NCBI GenBank assembly: GCA_902776455.1
Contig: CACYQI010000020.1
Coordinates: 1 to 37,566 of the forward strand
Length of the DNA stretch: 37,566 nt
Source: an uncultured Bacteroidales bacterium
GTDB taxonomy: Bacteria > Bacteroidota > Bacteroidia > Bacteroidales > Bacteroidaceae
Direction of reading: 5' to 3'
This document shows, in pieces, positions 1 to 8,401 of the stretch. The position numbers were made by a program, and so were the translations under genes. The notes under the pieces were generated by a model, which was not told where the DNA came from, searched no databases, and worked only from the letters and a program-made list of their open reading frames with translations. How positions within the stretch are numbered: position 1 is the stretch's first letter; the number at the start of each line of letters is the position of its first letter.

Positions 1-17
1 GATGCTGTAGTTAATCA
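1..17 (-). CDS. Possible 5' end of a leftward gene cut by the window edge
   Basis: An ATG on the minus strand opens a frame (Met-Ile-Asn-Tyr-Ser-Ile) that runs off the left edge. A leftward Bacteroidetes promoter lies about 170 bp upstream, at 190-220. The gap between them holds only C/T-rich palindromic sequence (20-60) and no longer open frame. Only six codons are visible, so no function can be given and the start itself is uncertain. Confidence 0.25.
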
Positions 18-189
18 TAAAAGCCCTCTCCCGACCTCCCTCTCTATGGGGAGGAGTTTTGTATTCCGCGGAGAGGATAGCGGGTGCAAAAGTGTTTTTT
101 AATAGTGTTATAATTCTCTGTGTGAAGTTGTCGGACTATCCACGTGAAGTCGGCCGTTCATGCACGCGAAGTTCTCTTCTTTCACGTTA

Positions 190-220
190 CAAAGGTACGA
201 AAAAATCTTGAATTGCGCAA
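190..220 (-). promoter_or_regulatory. Bacteroidetes-type promoter pointing left
   Basis: CAAAGGTA at 190-197 is the minus-strand -7 box TACCTTTG. CAA at 218-220 is a -33 TTG with a 20 bp spacer. The match and spacing are good. It points away from the primase-like gene and would serve whatever lies left of the window. Confidence 0.6.
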
Positions 221-269
221 GTAAATCGGCAATTATTTTCACTCGAAAAGGAAGTTTTTTCTGGGTGTG

Positions 270-1223
270 CTATGGAGGGGGTTTTACCTCTTCCAAGAGC
301 ACGTCTGCGAGGTCGGTGTTGGCTGGGTACTGTTCGAGACGGGCGGAGATGGTGTAGCTGAGGCCTTGGGTGCTTCCCATCACTTTCTGCCACTTCTGGT
401 AGGAGCCGCTGTCGGGGAAGATCGTCACCCATCTCCCTCGCAGGCATTCCACCTTTTCGGGTGTCAGTCCGCAGGAGCCGCCTGTTGCGAGCCAGAGTTG
501 CTTCGGAGAGATGGCAGCCATGATGCAGGCTGTCTTCTCGCTCTCCACGAGGCAGACTTCCTTATCGGGATAGCTCGCGAGCAGATGCTCTCCGAAGAGG
601 CACTGGTAGAGCGGCCATTCTGGGTTCAGAAGCTTCACTCTGATGAGATTGCTGTGAAACCACTTGGGGATGCCGGTGCGGTGTCCGTCTGTTCCGTAGC
701 TCATGATTTTTCCTGTCCTCAGACGGAAATGCCGGTCTATCTGCCAGAAGATGACATCGCGTCCATTGGCGCATCCGATGCGGTAGTCCTTATAGACTTG
801 CAGTATGCGTTCGGGGGCGAGCTTCAGCTTTGCGGCACACGTCTCTTCGAACCACTGCCAGAAGGTGCTTCGTGGCGAGTGGAAGGTCGCCACATAGTCC
901 ATCGACAGCGGCTGCAATGGTGGCGGTGGCGGCGGAACGCTTCTCTTTAGTTGATGGTTTGGAGTTGAGAGCAAAAACTTACTCTTTCCTTGCTGCATCC
1001 AGGCGTGGTCGCGATGGTACTCCGACGGCTTGTAGTGGTAGCCGCAGGAATGCTCATGGTCGCACTTGCCGACTTCATCGGCCACATAATTATAATTATT
1101 GTAGGTGTCCACATAGCGCACGAAGCACTTTGGCCTGCCGCATTGCGGACACTGGAACTTCTGCTGACGGCGTCCCGTCAGGCGAGGCGTCTCAAGCATG
1201 TAGCGATAATCTGTTGTAACCAT
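270..1223 (-). CDS. DUF6371-like zinc-ribbon / Toprim primase-like protein
   Basis: The protein has about 317 residues if started at the ATG at 1223; an in-frame ATG at 1259 would add 12 residues. I prefer the inner start because the other one sits directly against a strong hairpin. Near the N terminus there is a zinc-ribbon pair, CPQCG and about 26 residues later CDHEHSCGYH, as in bacterial primases. In the C-terminal half VCLVESEKTA and TIFPDSG fit the acidic motifs of a Toprim fold. This layout matches the DUF6371 type of protein found on Bacteroidetes mobile elements, usually beside a RepA-like ATPase, which is the case here. The likely role, by inference, is primer synthesis or DNA handling during replication of a mobile element. 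No mobilisation or integrase gene is visible, so the element type cannot be settled. Confidence 0.7.
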   Translation of the reverse strand: MVTTDYRYMLETPRLTGRRQQKFQCPQCGRPKCFVRYVDTYNNYNYVADEVGKCDHEHSCGYHYKPSEYHRDHAWMQQGKSKFLLSTPNHQLKRSVPPPPPPLQPLSMDYVATFHSPRSTFWQWFEETCAAKLKLAPERILQVYKDYRIGCANGRDVIFWQIDRHFRLRTGKIMSYGTDGHRTGIPKWFHSNLIRVKLLNPEWPLYQCLFGEHLLASYPDKEVCLVESEKTACIMAAISPKQLWLATGGSCGLTPEKVECLRGRWVTIFPDSGSYQKWQKVMGSTQGLSYTISARLEQYPANTDLADVLLEEVKPPP

Positions 1224-1263
1224 AATCGAAAGATTTTTTTCTTGTTTCTGTCTGTGCATTTAC

Positions 1264-1310
1264 GTTTGTTCGTTTTCCCCCTCTATATAAGGGGGGAAAA
1301 ACAAACAAAC
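1264..1310. terminator. Strong intercistronic hairpin between ATPase and primase genes
   Basis: GTTTGTT and TTTTCCCCC (1264-1281) pair with GGGGGGAAAA and ACAAAC (1291-1310) around a short A/T loop. It lies after the stop of the upstream ATPase gene and before the primase-like start on the minus strand. It could act as a partial terminator or as a block on the translation start at 1259. Confidence 0.55.
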
Positions 1311-1328
1311 AAAAACATGTGCTCTGTC

Positions 1329-2504
1329 TTAGAGCGGAAGGACGATGTTCTGGGAATCCATGATGTTCTTGTTGGATTCGAACAGCTTGCCGTCTTTCAG
1401 CATCTGAGAGATGAAGCTCGAAATGACAGGGCGCGAGAGTTTCAGCCGTTCCACGAGGATAGAGGTCAGTTCGCTGCGAAGGACGCTGCCATTATGCATG
1501 CGGATGATGCTCAAGGCAGTGTCCAGCCGCCCCTTGACAATCAAATCCCTCTCAGCCTGGCGTTGTGCATCGCGCATATCCTTGGCAGCCTTCACCTCCT
1601 GCAGGTGCTCTGCGTCGGCATCCAGGATGTGGCCTTCCACGTCGAAACGGATGTTCCAGGCGGGCATGGTGCCGTGACGGGCATCGGGACAGGTCACGCC
1701 GATGATGCCCGACTTCGTCCTTCGACATTGCAGCACGCTGCCAGCCTTCTGCGAGAGGACGGTTCCCAGGTGGCCGCGCATATTCTCGTCGTCGGCTGCC
1801 TTGTTCTCATGCAGGACGTTGACGATGGCACACTCGTTTTCCTCGCAAAGCAGCAACAGGTCGTGGATGAGTTGCCGCGACATCACCTCGTCGTTGAAGC
1901 TTGCCACGTAATCCACCAGGCCGTCGACGAATACCACCTGCGGACGGTGCTTCTCGATGAGCAGACGCGTGTCGGAGAGCAACGTGTCGTAGCTCAATCG
2001 GCGCAGCGAGTAGAGCAAGAGGTGCTTGTCGATGTAGTCGTCCTCGCACCCTGTCATGTGCTTCACCCCGTCGATGATGAGCTTTACGTCAGCCGTCTGC
2101 TGCTCCGTGTCGATGAAGAGCACCACAGGCTCCTCCAGCTCCGACTTCAAGCGGAACTGCTGCCCATTCAGCAACGCCGCCGTACAGACCTTCAGCACGG
2201 CACTTTTGCCGCTTTTCTGCTTGCCTTTCAGGGCATGAAGGTCGTTCAGAGCAAAGAAGCCCACGCCGTCAATCGACAGCGCATACGCTTCAGACTTCAC
2301 CTCTGTCGCAGTCGTGATGCGCGAAGCCTCAAGCAACGACAGACGCTCCTTACGAGCCTTCTCCTCGGCAGTCGGTTGGTTTACAGCCTCGCTCACAATG
2401 TCGTTTATCGTCTGAACTTGGCTGTTTACATGTCCAGTCAGACCTCCCGTCTGCTGAACGTTTTGCAGGCTGTTTACCTGCGTCTCAATTTTGTTATACT
2501 CCAT
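1329..2504 (-). CDS. RepA/RecA-fold AAA ATPase of a mobile element
   Basis: The protein has 391 residues. A Walker A motif GKQKSGKS lies at residues 94-101, and a Walker B strand VVFVD ends at the aspartate near residue 194. An invariant-looking FIDTEQQ lies near residue 130. This order is typical of the AAA_25/RepA group of hexameric helicase-like ATPases found on plasmids and integrative elements of Bacteroidetes. The C-terminal ~80 residues look like a winged-helix region (QMLKDGKLFES). It is transcribed just before the Toprim primase-like gene, with a 47 bp hairpin between them, so the pair probably forms a helicase-primase unit. The family assignment is firm; the replication role is inferred from context. 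Confidence 0.8.
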   Translation of the reverse strand: MEYNKIETQVNSLQNVQQTGGLTGHVNSQVQTINDIVSEAVNQPTAEEKARKERLSLLEASRITTATEVKSEAYALSIDGVGFFALNDLHALKGKQKSGKSAVLKVCTAALLNGQQFRLKSELEEPVVLFIDTEQQTADVKLIIDGVKHMTGCEDDYIDKHLLLYSLRRLSYDTLLSDTRLLIEKHRPQVVFVDGLVDYVASFNDEVMSRQLIHDLLLLCEENECAIVNVLHENKAADDENMRGHLGTVLSQKAGSVLQCRRTKSGIIGVTCPDARHGTMPAWNIRFDVEGHILDADAEHLQEVKAAKDMRDAQRQAERDLIVKGRLDTALSIIRMHNGSVLRSELTSILVERLKLSRPVISSFISQMLKDGKLFESNKNIMDSQNIVLPL

Positions 2505-2616
2505 TTTTCTAAATTTTTTTGGAAGTTATACATTGTTGAGACGTCTCGGTGCCTTCAACCCTTTTCAGCCGGCTGGGCTGAAAGACACCACAAACAGTTG
2601 AGTCCTGATTGCGGCA

Positions 2617-2624
2617 CAAAGGTA
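2617..2624 (-). promoter_or_regulatory. Probable -7 box for the ATPase-primase pair
   Basis: CAAAGGTA reads TACCTTTG on the minus strand, about 110 bp upstream of the ATPase start. No TTG lies at the usual distance, so only the -7 half is well supported. Confidence 0.45.
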
Positions 2625-2701
2625 CGACATTTCCTGCTATGCGTCGAGAAACATCACAAATATGGGTTTACAGAAAAATCTCTCAAACACAGACAATTAC
2701 T

Positions 2702-2836
2702 CCATCCTGTAAAACACTTTTTACGGATGGGGCAGACTATATGACGATATGATGTGTGGAGTTTTTACAGAAACAGAGATTGCCGTAAAAACTTAAAGAG
2801 AATGTTTTTACACAAAAGGCTAAAAGCCGTAAAAAG
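2702..2836. repeat. Iteron-like cluster of GTAAAAA/TTTTTAC words in a noncoding gap
   Basis: The 370 bp gap at 2505-2874 holds no gene. Within it GTAAAA or its complement TTTTAC recurs at about 2709, 2719, 2761, 2785, 2804 and 2830. Several copies pair into hairpins: 2702-2730, ending in CCATCC/GGATGG, and 2785-2811. A further hairpin, CTTTTCAGCC/GGGCTGAAAG, lies at about 2563-2585. Repeats in both orientations beside helicase and primase genes suggest a replication or regulatory region. That is inference. Confidence 0.4.
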
Positions 2837-2874
2837 AAAAGGCTGTTTTTTTTGCTGTTTGTCAAAACAAAGAC

Positions 2875-4062
2875 TTAGGCAGCATCCTCTTTTGCAAGAA
2901 TGTGGGCAGCGAACTGGCTTGCCATCCATTGCATTGTCACGCCCTGGTCATACAAGAACTTCCGTTCCCGACATACAGCCTGCCAGGTAGGGAACAGGAA
3001 CTCTCCCTCGTATTTCTCCTGCATGTACAGGTAGAACTGCCTCTCGTTGGCCTCGTCCAAAACAGTCTTCCCATCTTTGCCCATCCTGCTAACGCCGCTC
3101 CACTTGACGAGATAAACCATCTCGCGGGCATCGAAGGTGCCCTTCTTGCCCTGTACCTCGGCTTTCTTGCTATGCTTGAAGGGGATATTAAGTGTGTCGA
3201 GTTTAGGTATGAGGTCGCAAACCGTCCTTCCCCATTCGGGGTTGTTCGTCCAAAGGACGGATGCCTTCTCGTCAAGATTGTACTGACCTCCAGAGGTAAG
3301 CCTGTAGATATAGGCCTCTTTCTTCATCCACTTCCTGTCGTGGGCGTGGTAGTCTTTTGCAAGCCATTCCTTCATGGGACGTGCATCCTTGCGTCTCTCG
3401 GCAAGCTCCTCGTCGGATATCAGTTTCACCTGCCCGAAGGTGTCGAACACTTCACGGAAGCTCTTGAGCACCTCCTCGCAGCTTTTTTCAAAGATTACCT
3501 TCAACTGCTTGAAGTCGCCCCTTACCTTTTCCTCCTTTTGAATCATGTCCTTGCAGACTTTCAGCGTCGTCATAAGATGAAAGAAGAAACTCACCAGTTC
3601 CCGAATCAAATTCTGTGTACACTCGTCATATACTTCTGCGCCGAAGAACTGACCATGATAATAACGGTGACGAAGCCGGGTAAAGTCAAGCGCAGGGACG
3701 ATGTTGCCTTCGCCGTCACGCTTGCTATGGACTCTGGGACAGAAGCTGCGGAACACCTTCATGCTGCCGGTGATAGTGGTGCGAATCTTCTTTATCAGCT
3801 TTTCGGCAACGCGGAAGCACTCGTTATGGTCGGTGGCATACTGCTCGATGAAGTTCTCGGAGAACTCTACTAAGTCCATCGACTCAATGTTTAGTTGCGC
3901 TTGGTACTTACGCACAAGGTACAACGTCTTCACAACCTTCTTCCTGTCGAACTTACAGGTAAGAAGAGCCTCCATCACATTATCCGTTTCAAATTCGCGT
4001 GCAGCCTCGTAAATCTCGTTAAGACCTGTCTCGTCCCTCTGCACGATAGTAGAGTACAACAT
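2875..4062 (-). CDS. Unrecognised 395-residue protein of the accessory region
   Basis: I do not recognise this protein. It has 395 residues, is rich in Lys, Glu and aromatic residues, and has no signal peptide or membrane segment. The middle part (about residues 150-230) looks helical, with many charged heptad-like runs. The C-terminal third contains VYLVKWSG and a run ending QEKYEGEFLFPTWQAV. It lies on the same strand as the ATPase and primase genes, about 370 bp upstream of them, across the iteron-like gap. The long open frame, normal codon use and same-strand placement support a real gene. A role in the mobile element is only a guess from position. Confidence 0.6.
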   Translation of the reverse strand: MLYSTIVQRDETGLNEIYEAAREFETDNVMEALLTCKFDRKKVVKTLYLVRKYQAQLNIESMDLVEFSENFIEQYATDHNECFRVAEKLIKKIRTTITGSMKVFRSFCPRVHSKRDGEGNIVPALDFTRLRHRYYHGQFFGAEVYDECTQNLIRELVSFFFHLMTTLKVCKDMIQKEEKVRGDFKQLKVIFEKSCEEVLKSFREVFDTFGQVKLISDEELAERRKDARPMKEWLAKDYHAHDRKWMKKEAYIYRLTSGGQYNLDEKASVLWTNNPEWGRTVCDLIPKLDTLNIPFKHSKKAEVQGKKGTFDAREMVYLVKWSGVSRMGKDGKTVLDEANERQFYLYMQEKYEGEFLFPTWQAVCRERKFLYDQGVTMQWMASQFAAHILAKEDAA

Positions 4063-4250
4063 CGCTATCCTTATTTAATAGTTTCCAGTTTTAGTCAAAA
4101 GAAATTAGACGTAAAAAACACTTTACTTTTTTGCTACAAACATTGTGCCAAAGACTTGTGTCACAGAGACAAAAACCACAATTCTGACAAAATTTCAAGC
4201 ATTGATGTAAGAAACACAGCAGAAATGTACCATGTCTCATGGGAATTATG

Positions 4251-4258
4251 TATCTTTG
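4251..4258 (+). promoter_or_regulatory. -7 box upstream of the BspA-type gene
   Basis: TATCTTTG fits the Bacteroidetes TAnnTTTG -7 consensus and lies 26 bp before the start codon at 4285. The expected upstream TTG is missing or weak. Confidence 0.5.
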
Positions 4259-4284
4259 CGACATCATTCTTTAATTTATTTAAT

Positions 4285-6149
4285 ATGAAAAAGGTTTTTA
4301 CCCTTCTTTATGTGGCCCTGCTGCCCCTGCTGGCCAGTGCCTATGATGCCAAGATTGACGGCATCTATTACGACCTCTCGGGCGACAATGCAACGGTGAC
4401 TTATGCCAACTACAACTACAATTCCTATTCAGGCACAGTCGTCATTCCTTCAACTGTCACTTATAATGGAAAGACTTACAGCGTGACCAGCATCGGCAAT
4501 TATGCCTTCTATGGTTGCAGCGGCCTGACCTCCGTCACCATCGGCAACAGCGTGACTAGCATTGGTGATGAAGCCTTCCGTGGTTGCAGCAGCCTGACCT
4601 CCGTCACCATCCCAGAAGGCGTGACCAGCATCGGTGGCAGTACCTTCGAGGGTTGCAGCAGCCTGACCTCCGTCACCATCGGCAACAGCGTGACCAGCAT
4701 CGGCGATTATGCCTTCTATGGTTGCAGCGGCCTGTCCTCCATCACCATCCCGGGCAACGTGACCAGCATCGGCAGCTCAGCCTTCTCTGGTTGCAGCGGC
4801 CTGACCTCTATTAAAGTGGAATCAGGGAACAGCAAATATGATTCCCGCAACAATTGCAATGCCATTATAGAAACAACAACAAACACTCTGATAACAGGTT
4901 GTAAGAACACAGTCATCCCTAACAGCGTGACCAGCATCGGCGACTATGCCTTCCGTGGTTGCAGCGGCCTGACCTCCCTCACTATCAGTAGCGGCGTAAC
5001 CAGCATCGGCAAATATGCCTTCTATTATTGCAGCAGTCTGACCTCCGTCACCATCCCCAACAGCGTGACCAGCATCGGCGACTATGCCTTCTCTTGGTGC
5101 AGCAGCCTGAAAGATGTCTATTGCTATGCGGAAAATGTTCCAAGCACAACTAGTAATGCATTTGATTCTTCACCTATTGCATCTGCAACACTTCATGTTC
5201 CTGCAGGTTCTGTTGATGCATATAAAGCAATATCTCCTTGGAGCAAGTTTGGCACGATAGAGGCAATAAACGCAACCTACGCCCTTACTTATTATGTCGA
5301 TGGCAAAGTATATAAGACGTATGAGGTAGAAGAAGGTTCTACTATAACTCCAGAACCAGCACCTACAAAGGAGGGTTATTCCTTTAGCGGCTGGAGCTAT
5401 ATACCTGCTACTATGCCTGCAACGGATGTTGTTGTGATGGGCACGTTCAGCATTAATAGCTATACCTTAACATACAAGGTTGATGGTCAAGTATATAAAA
5501 CCTATACTGTTGAATATGGCTCAGCTATCACCCCGAGCCTGAGCCTACGAAAGAAGGCTACACTTTCAGTGGCTGGAGCACGATTCCTGCCACTATGCCT
5601 GCTCATAATGTGACAATAACGGGTACGTTTACTAAAGACATCTTAGGAACATGTGCTACTCCTACAATCAGTTACGCAAATGGTGAACTGAAATTCAATA
5701 GCGAGACAGAAGGTGTTACCTTCCATTATAACATAGACATTGAAGATGATAACGTTAAGAGTGGCATCAGAAACGTGGTACAACTCTCTGTCACTTACCA
5801 TATTAGCGTCTATGCTACAAAGGAAGATTACAATGACAGCGAAGTTGCTACAGGCACGCTTTGCTGGATTGATGTTAAGCCAGCTACAGAGGGCATCATT
5901 ATCAAGGATGATGCAACAGAAGTGAATGAAGTGAAGGCTCTGCCTGTTTTGATACAGAGCAATGGCGGCACAATCACTATTCAGGGTGTAGCCGAAGGCA
6001 CGCCAATTGCCATCTACGACATTGACGGAAAGCAATACGGCTCTGCTATCAGCGAAAAGGACTGCACCACTATCGCCACCTCTCTTCGTCCTGGTACTAT
6101 TGCAATTGTGAAGATAGGCAAGAAGTCAATCAAGGTGCTGGTGAAATAG
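4285..6149 (+). pseudogene. BspA-type leucine-rich-repeat surface protein with T9SS tail, split by a frameshift
   Basis: The start at 4285 opens a signal peptide (MKKVFTLLYVALLPLLASA). Next come about eight LRR_5 repeats of the BspA/TpLRR type, with the recurring core VTSIGxxAFxGCSxLTSVTI. Two InlB-B/Flg_new-type repeats follow (LTYYVDGKVYKTYEV, then LTYKVDGQVYKTYTV). The frame is lost in the second of these: a C run at 5531-5534 appears one base short, and the rest (TKEGYTFSGWS, then MPAHNVTITGTF) continues in the +1 frame to 6149. The continuation has a chitobiase-like beta domain (ATPTISYANGELKFNSET) and a T9SS type A tail (YDIDGKQYG ... KKSIKVLVK). Intact, it would have about 620 residues and be exported to the cell surface as an adhesin-like protein. 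The lesion may be real or a sequencing error in a homopolymer. Confidence 0.85.
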
Positions 6150-6181
6150 CTTTCAAAAATGATAAATGTGAGAATGAAAGA

Positions 6182-6298
6182 ATGAAGAATGAGGGAGTTT
6201 GGTACTCGCTCGATGGCAAGAAGCTCGACAAACCTCAAAGAGGAATAAACATCCTCCGCTACGCTAATGGTACGACGAGGAAGATTATGGTGAGGTGA
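6182..6298 (+). pseudogene. Orphan T9SS sorting-tail remnant
   Basis: A 38-codon frame reads GVWYSLDGKKLDKPQRGINI and then ends TTRKIMVR. This is the classic C-terminal sorting tail of Bacteroidales secreted proteins, here without a protein in front. It lies 33 bp after the stop of the BspA-type gene and in a different frame. It is probably the leftover of another secreted protein lost by deletion or recombination. The bases before it (6150-6181) are low-complexity A/T-rich repeats. Confidence 0.6.
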
Positions 6299-6388
6299 GA
6301 GGCTCAGGCAGGGGGTAGTCTGGAGGTTGCAAATGCTGTGTTTAATGTAAAAAAGTGAAGGAAAGCAAATAATTTTTAATTATGGATT

Positions 6389-6418
6389 TTGAATTTTGAA
6401 TTATTTGTCTTACCTTTG
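6389..6418 (+). promoter_or_regulatory. Promoter of tRNA-Gln
   Basis: TTG at 6389-6391 and TACCTTTG at 6411-6418, separated by 19 bp, match the Bacteroidetes promoter consensus very well. The tRNA begins 33 bp further on. Confidence 0.8.
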
Positions 6419-6450
6419 CAGCCGCAAACGCTAAACGTTTGGATTGGGAT

Positions 6451-6524
6451 TGGGCTATGGTGTAATGGTAGCACAAGAGGTTTTGGTTCTCTTAGTCTTG
6501 GTTCGAACCCAGGTAGTCCAACCA
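6451..6524 (+). tRNA. tRNA-Gln (anticodon TTG), CCA encoded
   Basis: The cloverleaf folds cleanly. Acceptor TGGGCTA pairs with TAGTCCA (one G-T pair). The anticodon stem AGAGG/TCTCT encloses the loop TTTTGGT with anticodon TTG. The T arm is CTTGG-TTCGAAC-CCAGG. The discriminator A is followed by an encoded CCA. It stands alone between a promoter and a terminator. No second copy of the tRNA 3' end was seen in the window, so there is no sign that it serves here as an integration site. Confidence 0.93.
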
Positions 6525-6526
6525 AG

Positions 6527-6564
6527 AAGCGCGATGCCCGGCAGGGGTGTCGCGCTTTCATTTT
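6527..6564 (+). terminator. Terminator after tRNA-Gln
   Basis: AAGCGCGA (6527-6534) pairs with TCGCGCTT (6550-6557), with a C/G-rich loop and a T-rich tail (TTTCATTTTAT). It starts three bases after the encoded CCA. Confidence 0.75.
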
Positions 6565-6598
6565 ATAGACATGAACCATTTTTCAACACCTTGACAAC

Positions 6599-8095
6599 AT
6601 GACAAGAACAAGGCTTTTGGCAATAATGGCAGCGATGGCAGCAGCTACGGCGTGCCGCGCTCAGGAATGGCAACAGGTGGAACTCAAGCGAAACATCACC
6701 CATCCGCAGCCCATGACGGGCCTCGTGCTATGGCCCGAAGAGGCTCGCAACCGAAACACCACTTACGGAAAGACCATCCAACTGGAGTTCTCCTACTGCC
6801 TGCCATGCAAGGTAGTGACGGGATGCCAGCAGGACGGAACCATCCTCTACGACTGGAGCTGGTTCGATGCCATACTGAACGACGTCAGCAGCCGCGGACA
6901 TCAGCTCATCGCCCGCTTCCGCTACGAATACCCGTCGAGCCGCGACGTCGATGGCAACAAGGGAACGACGGCCGTTCCCGCCTACATCAAGGCCCGCGAC
7001 GACTACCAAGAGACTTTCGCAGAAAACCCGGGCGGCGACGGACCGACGTACTATGCCGACTGGAGCAACAAGGAGCTTCGACGCTTTACCCTGCAGTTCT
7101 ACACCGACTTCGCCAAGCGCTACAGCCACGACCCGCGCCTCGCCTTCCTCGAAGTAGGGTTCGGACATTGGTCGGAATACCACATCTACGGCACTAAGCT
7201 ACAGCTCGGCAAGAACTTCCCCGCGAAGCTTTTCCAAAGGCAGTTCTTCGAGCACCTCGACACGACGTTGACCGACATCCCTTGGGCCGTGTCCATCGAT
7301 GCCGGAGACCAAACCTATTCGCCCGTTGTAGGCAACAGCAACCTGATGGCGATGCACTTCGGGCTGTTCGACGACTCGTTCATGCACAAGACACACGAAA
7401 TAGGGAGCGGCGACGGATTCAACGAGAAGTGCTGGAACGCCATTGGCCGAGGTACGCGATGGCAAACGGGTGTCTGCGGCGGAGAGATAAGCTATTACTC
7501 CTCCAACGACCAGAAGAACTTCCTCAGCCCCAACGGCATCTACGGTCACACCTGGGAGGAACAGGCCGCGAAGTACCACATTACTTTTATGATAGCCAAC
7601 GATGCTCCCCGAGGCGGCGTTGCCACGGCGACACGTTTCCGCAAGGGTTCTATGGCTACGGGCTACAGGTTCGTGGTGAAAGGATGCGAGACGGACGGCA
7701 CGTCCACCCGCCTGCTCGTCACCAACGAGGGCGTTGCCCCGCTCTACCGCGATGCCTGGTTTGCCATCGGCGACGTCCGCTCCGCAACCTCCCTTCGCGG
7801 CTTGCTGCCTGACGAAGAGCGATGGGTGGAGATTCCCGCCGTCCCCAACGCCAGCGGCAGCAACGTGAAGATAGTCAGCGACTGCATCCTGCCGCAGCAA
7901 AGCATCGAGTTCGAGGCCAACATCACGGCTACAAAGGTACTGCCCCCCTCCTTCTCCCCCGAGGGGGAGAGACGCGTCTATGACATTCAAGGGCGGCAAG
8001 TCAGCACGGAAGCAAACACGTCATCCCTCACTCTACGTTCTTCATTCAAAAAGGGCATTTACATTGCCGAAGGTAAAAAGGTCGCAATCAAATGA
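6599..8095 (+). CDS. Secreted DUF4832-like (glycosidase-like) protein with T9SS tail
   Basis: The protein has 498 residues. The first 21 form a signal peptide (MTRTRLLAIMAAMAAATACRA). The body resembles DUF4832-type proteins, which look like TIM-barrel glycoside hydrolases: conserved-looking pieces are WSWFDAIL, AFLEVGFGHWSEYH, MHFGLFDDSF and GGEISYY. A C-terminal beta segment follows. The last 40 residues (RRVYDIQGRQ ... KKGIYIAEGKKVAIK) are a T9SS sorting tail, so the product should reach the surface or medium. A C/G palindrome lies in frame just before the tail (7953-7970, read as PSFSPEGER). The stop overlaps the next start (ATGA), so it is translationally coupled to the DUF4298 gene. No substrate can be named. 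Confidence 0.7.
   Translation: MTRTRLLAIMAAMAAATACRAQEWQQVELKRNITHPQPMTGLVLWPEEARNRNTTYGKTIQLEFSYCLPCKVVTGCQQDGTILYDWSWFDAILNDVSSRGHQLIARFRYEYPSSRDVDGNKGTTAVPAYIKARDDYQETFAENPGGDGPTYYADWSNKELRRFTLQFYTDFAKRYSHDPRLAFLEVGFGHWSEYHIYGTKLQLGKNFPAKLFQRQFFEHLDTTLTDIPWAVSIDAGDQTYSPVVGNSNLMAMHFGLFDDSFMHKTHEIGSGDGFNEKCWNAIGRGTRWQTGVCGGEISYYSSNDQKNFLSPNGIYGHTWEEQAAKYHITFMIANDAPRGGVATATRFRKGSMATGYRFVVKGCETDGTSTRLLVTNEGVAPLYRDAWFAIGDVRSATSLRGLLPDEERWVEIPAVPNASGSNVKIVSDCILPQQSIEFEANITATKVLPPSFSPEGERRVYDIQGRQVSTEANTSSLTLRSSFKKGIYIAEGKKVAIK
7953..7970. repeat. Palindrome inside the coding region ahead of the sorting tail
   Basis: TCTCCCCC and GGGGGAGA form a perfect hairpin in the linker between the last beta domain and the T9SS tail. 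It belongs to the same class of C/T-rich palindromes found between genes at 15212-15245 and 37431-37542. Confidence 0.6.
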
Positions 8096-8397
8096 AACAT
8101 ACCGACGACAAGAAGCAGACTCAGCGCATCCGACAGATGGAGCGGCACCTCAACCGGGCTTCGGCTGCCATAAAGCGGCTCTCGGCTGCCCTCGACAAAT
8201 ACGAGGAGGCACAGGAGAGCATTGCTGCGCTCGGCGGCTATTACGGCAGCGAGGACTGGAAACAGGACTTCGCCGACGACGAGGCAGGTCGCCTTCCTGC
8301 AAGCTTGAAGCGCGGCGTGCTCAGCGAGGACGGCATCTGGAACCTCCTCGAGGACAATAAGGAACTGCAAAAGAAGATTAGAAACATAAAAAGATAA
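8092..8397 (+). CDS. DUF4298 domain protein
   Basis: The protein is small (101 residues) and highly charged, with a long N-terminal helix (RIRQMERHLNRASAAIKRL) and the motif YYGSEDWKQDFADDE that marks the DUF4298 family. It has no signal peptide and is probably cytoplasmic. The start overlaps the upstream stop by four bases, and the next gene begins five bases after its stop, so it sits in the middle of an operon. The family's function is unknown. Confidence 0.85.
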   Translation: MKHTDDKKQTQRIRQMERHLNRASAAIKRLSAALDKYEEAQESIAALGGYYGSEDWKQDFADDEAGRLPASLKRGVLSEDGIWNLLEDNKELQKKIRNIKR

Positions 8398-8401
8398 CAC
8401 A

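Noticed and set aside
990-2744. A 584-codon open frame on the plus strand
   Set aside because: It is antisense to the ATPase with Walker motifs and crosses the intergenic hairpin. No domain is visible.
6451-6524. tRNA-Gln as an integration site of a mobile element
   Set aside because: No second copy of the tRNA 3' end and no integrase were found in the window.
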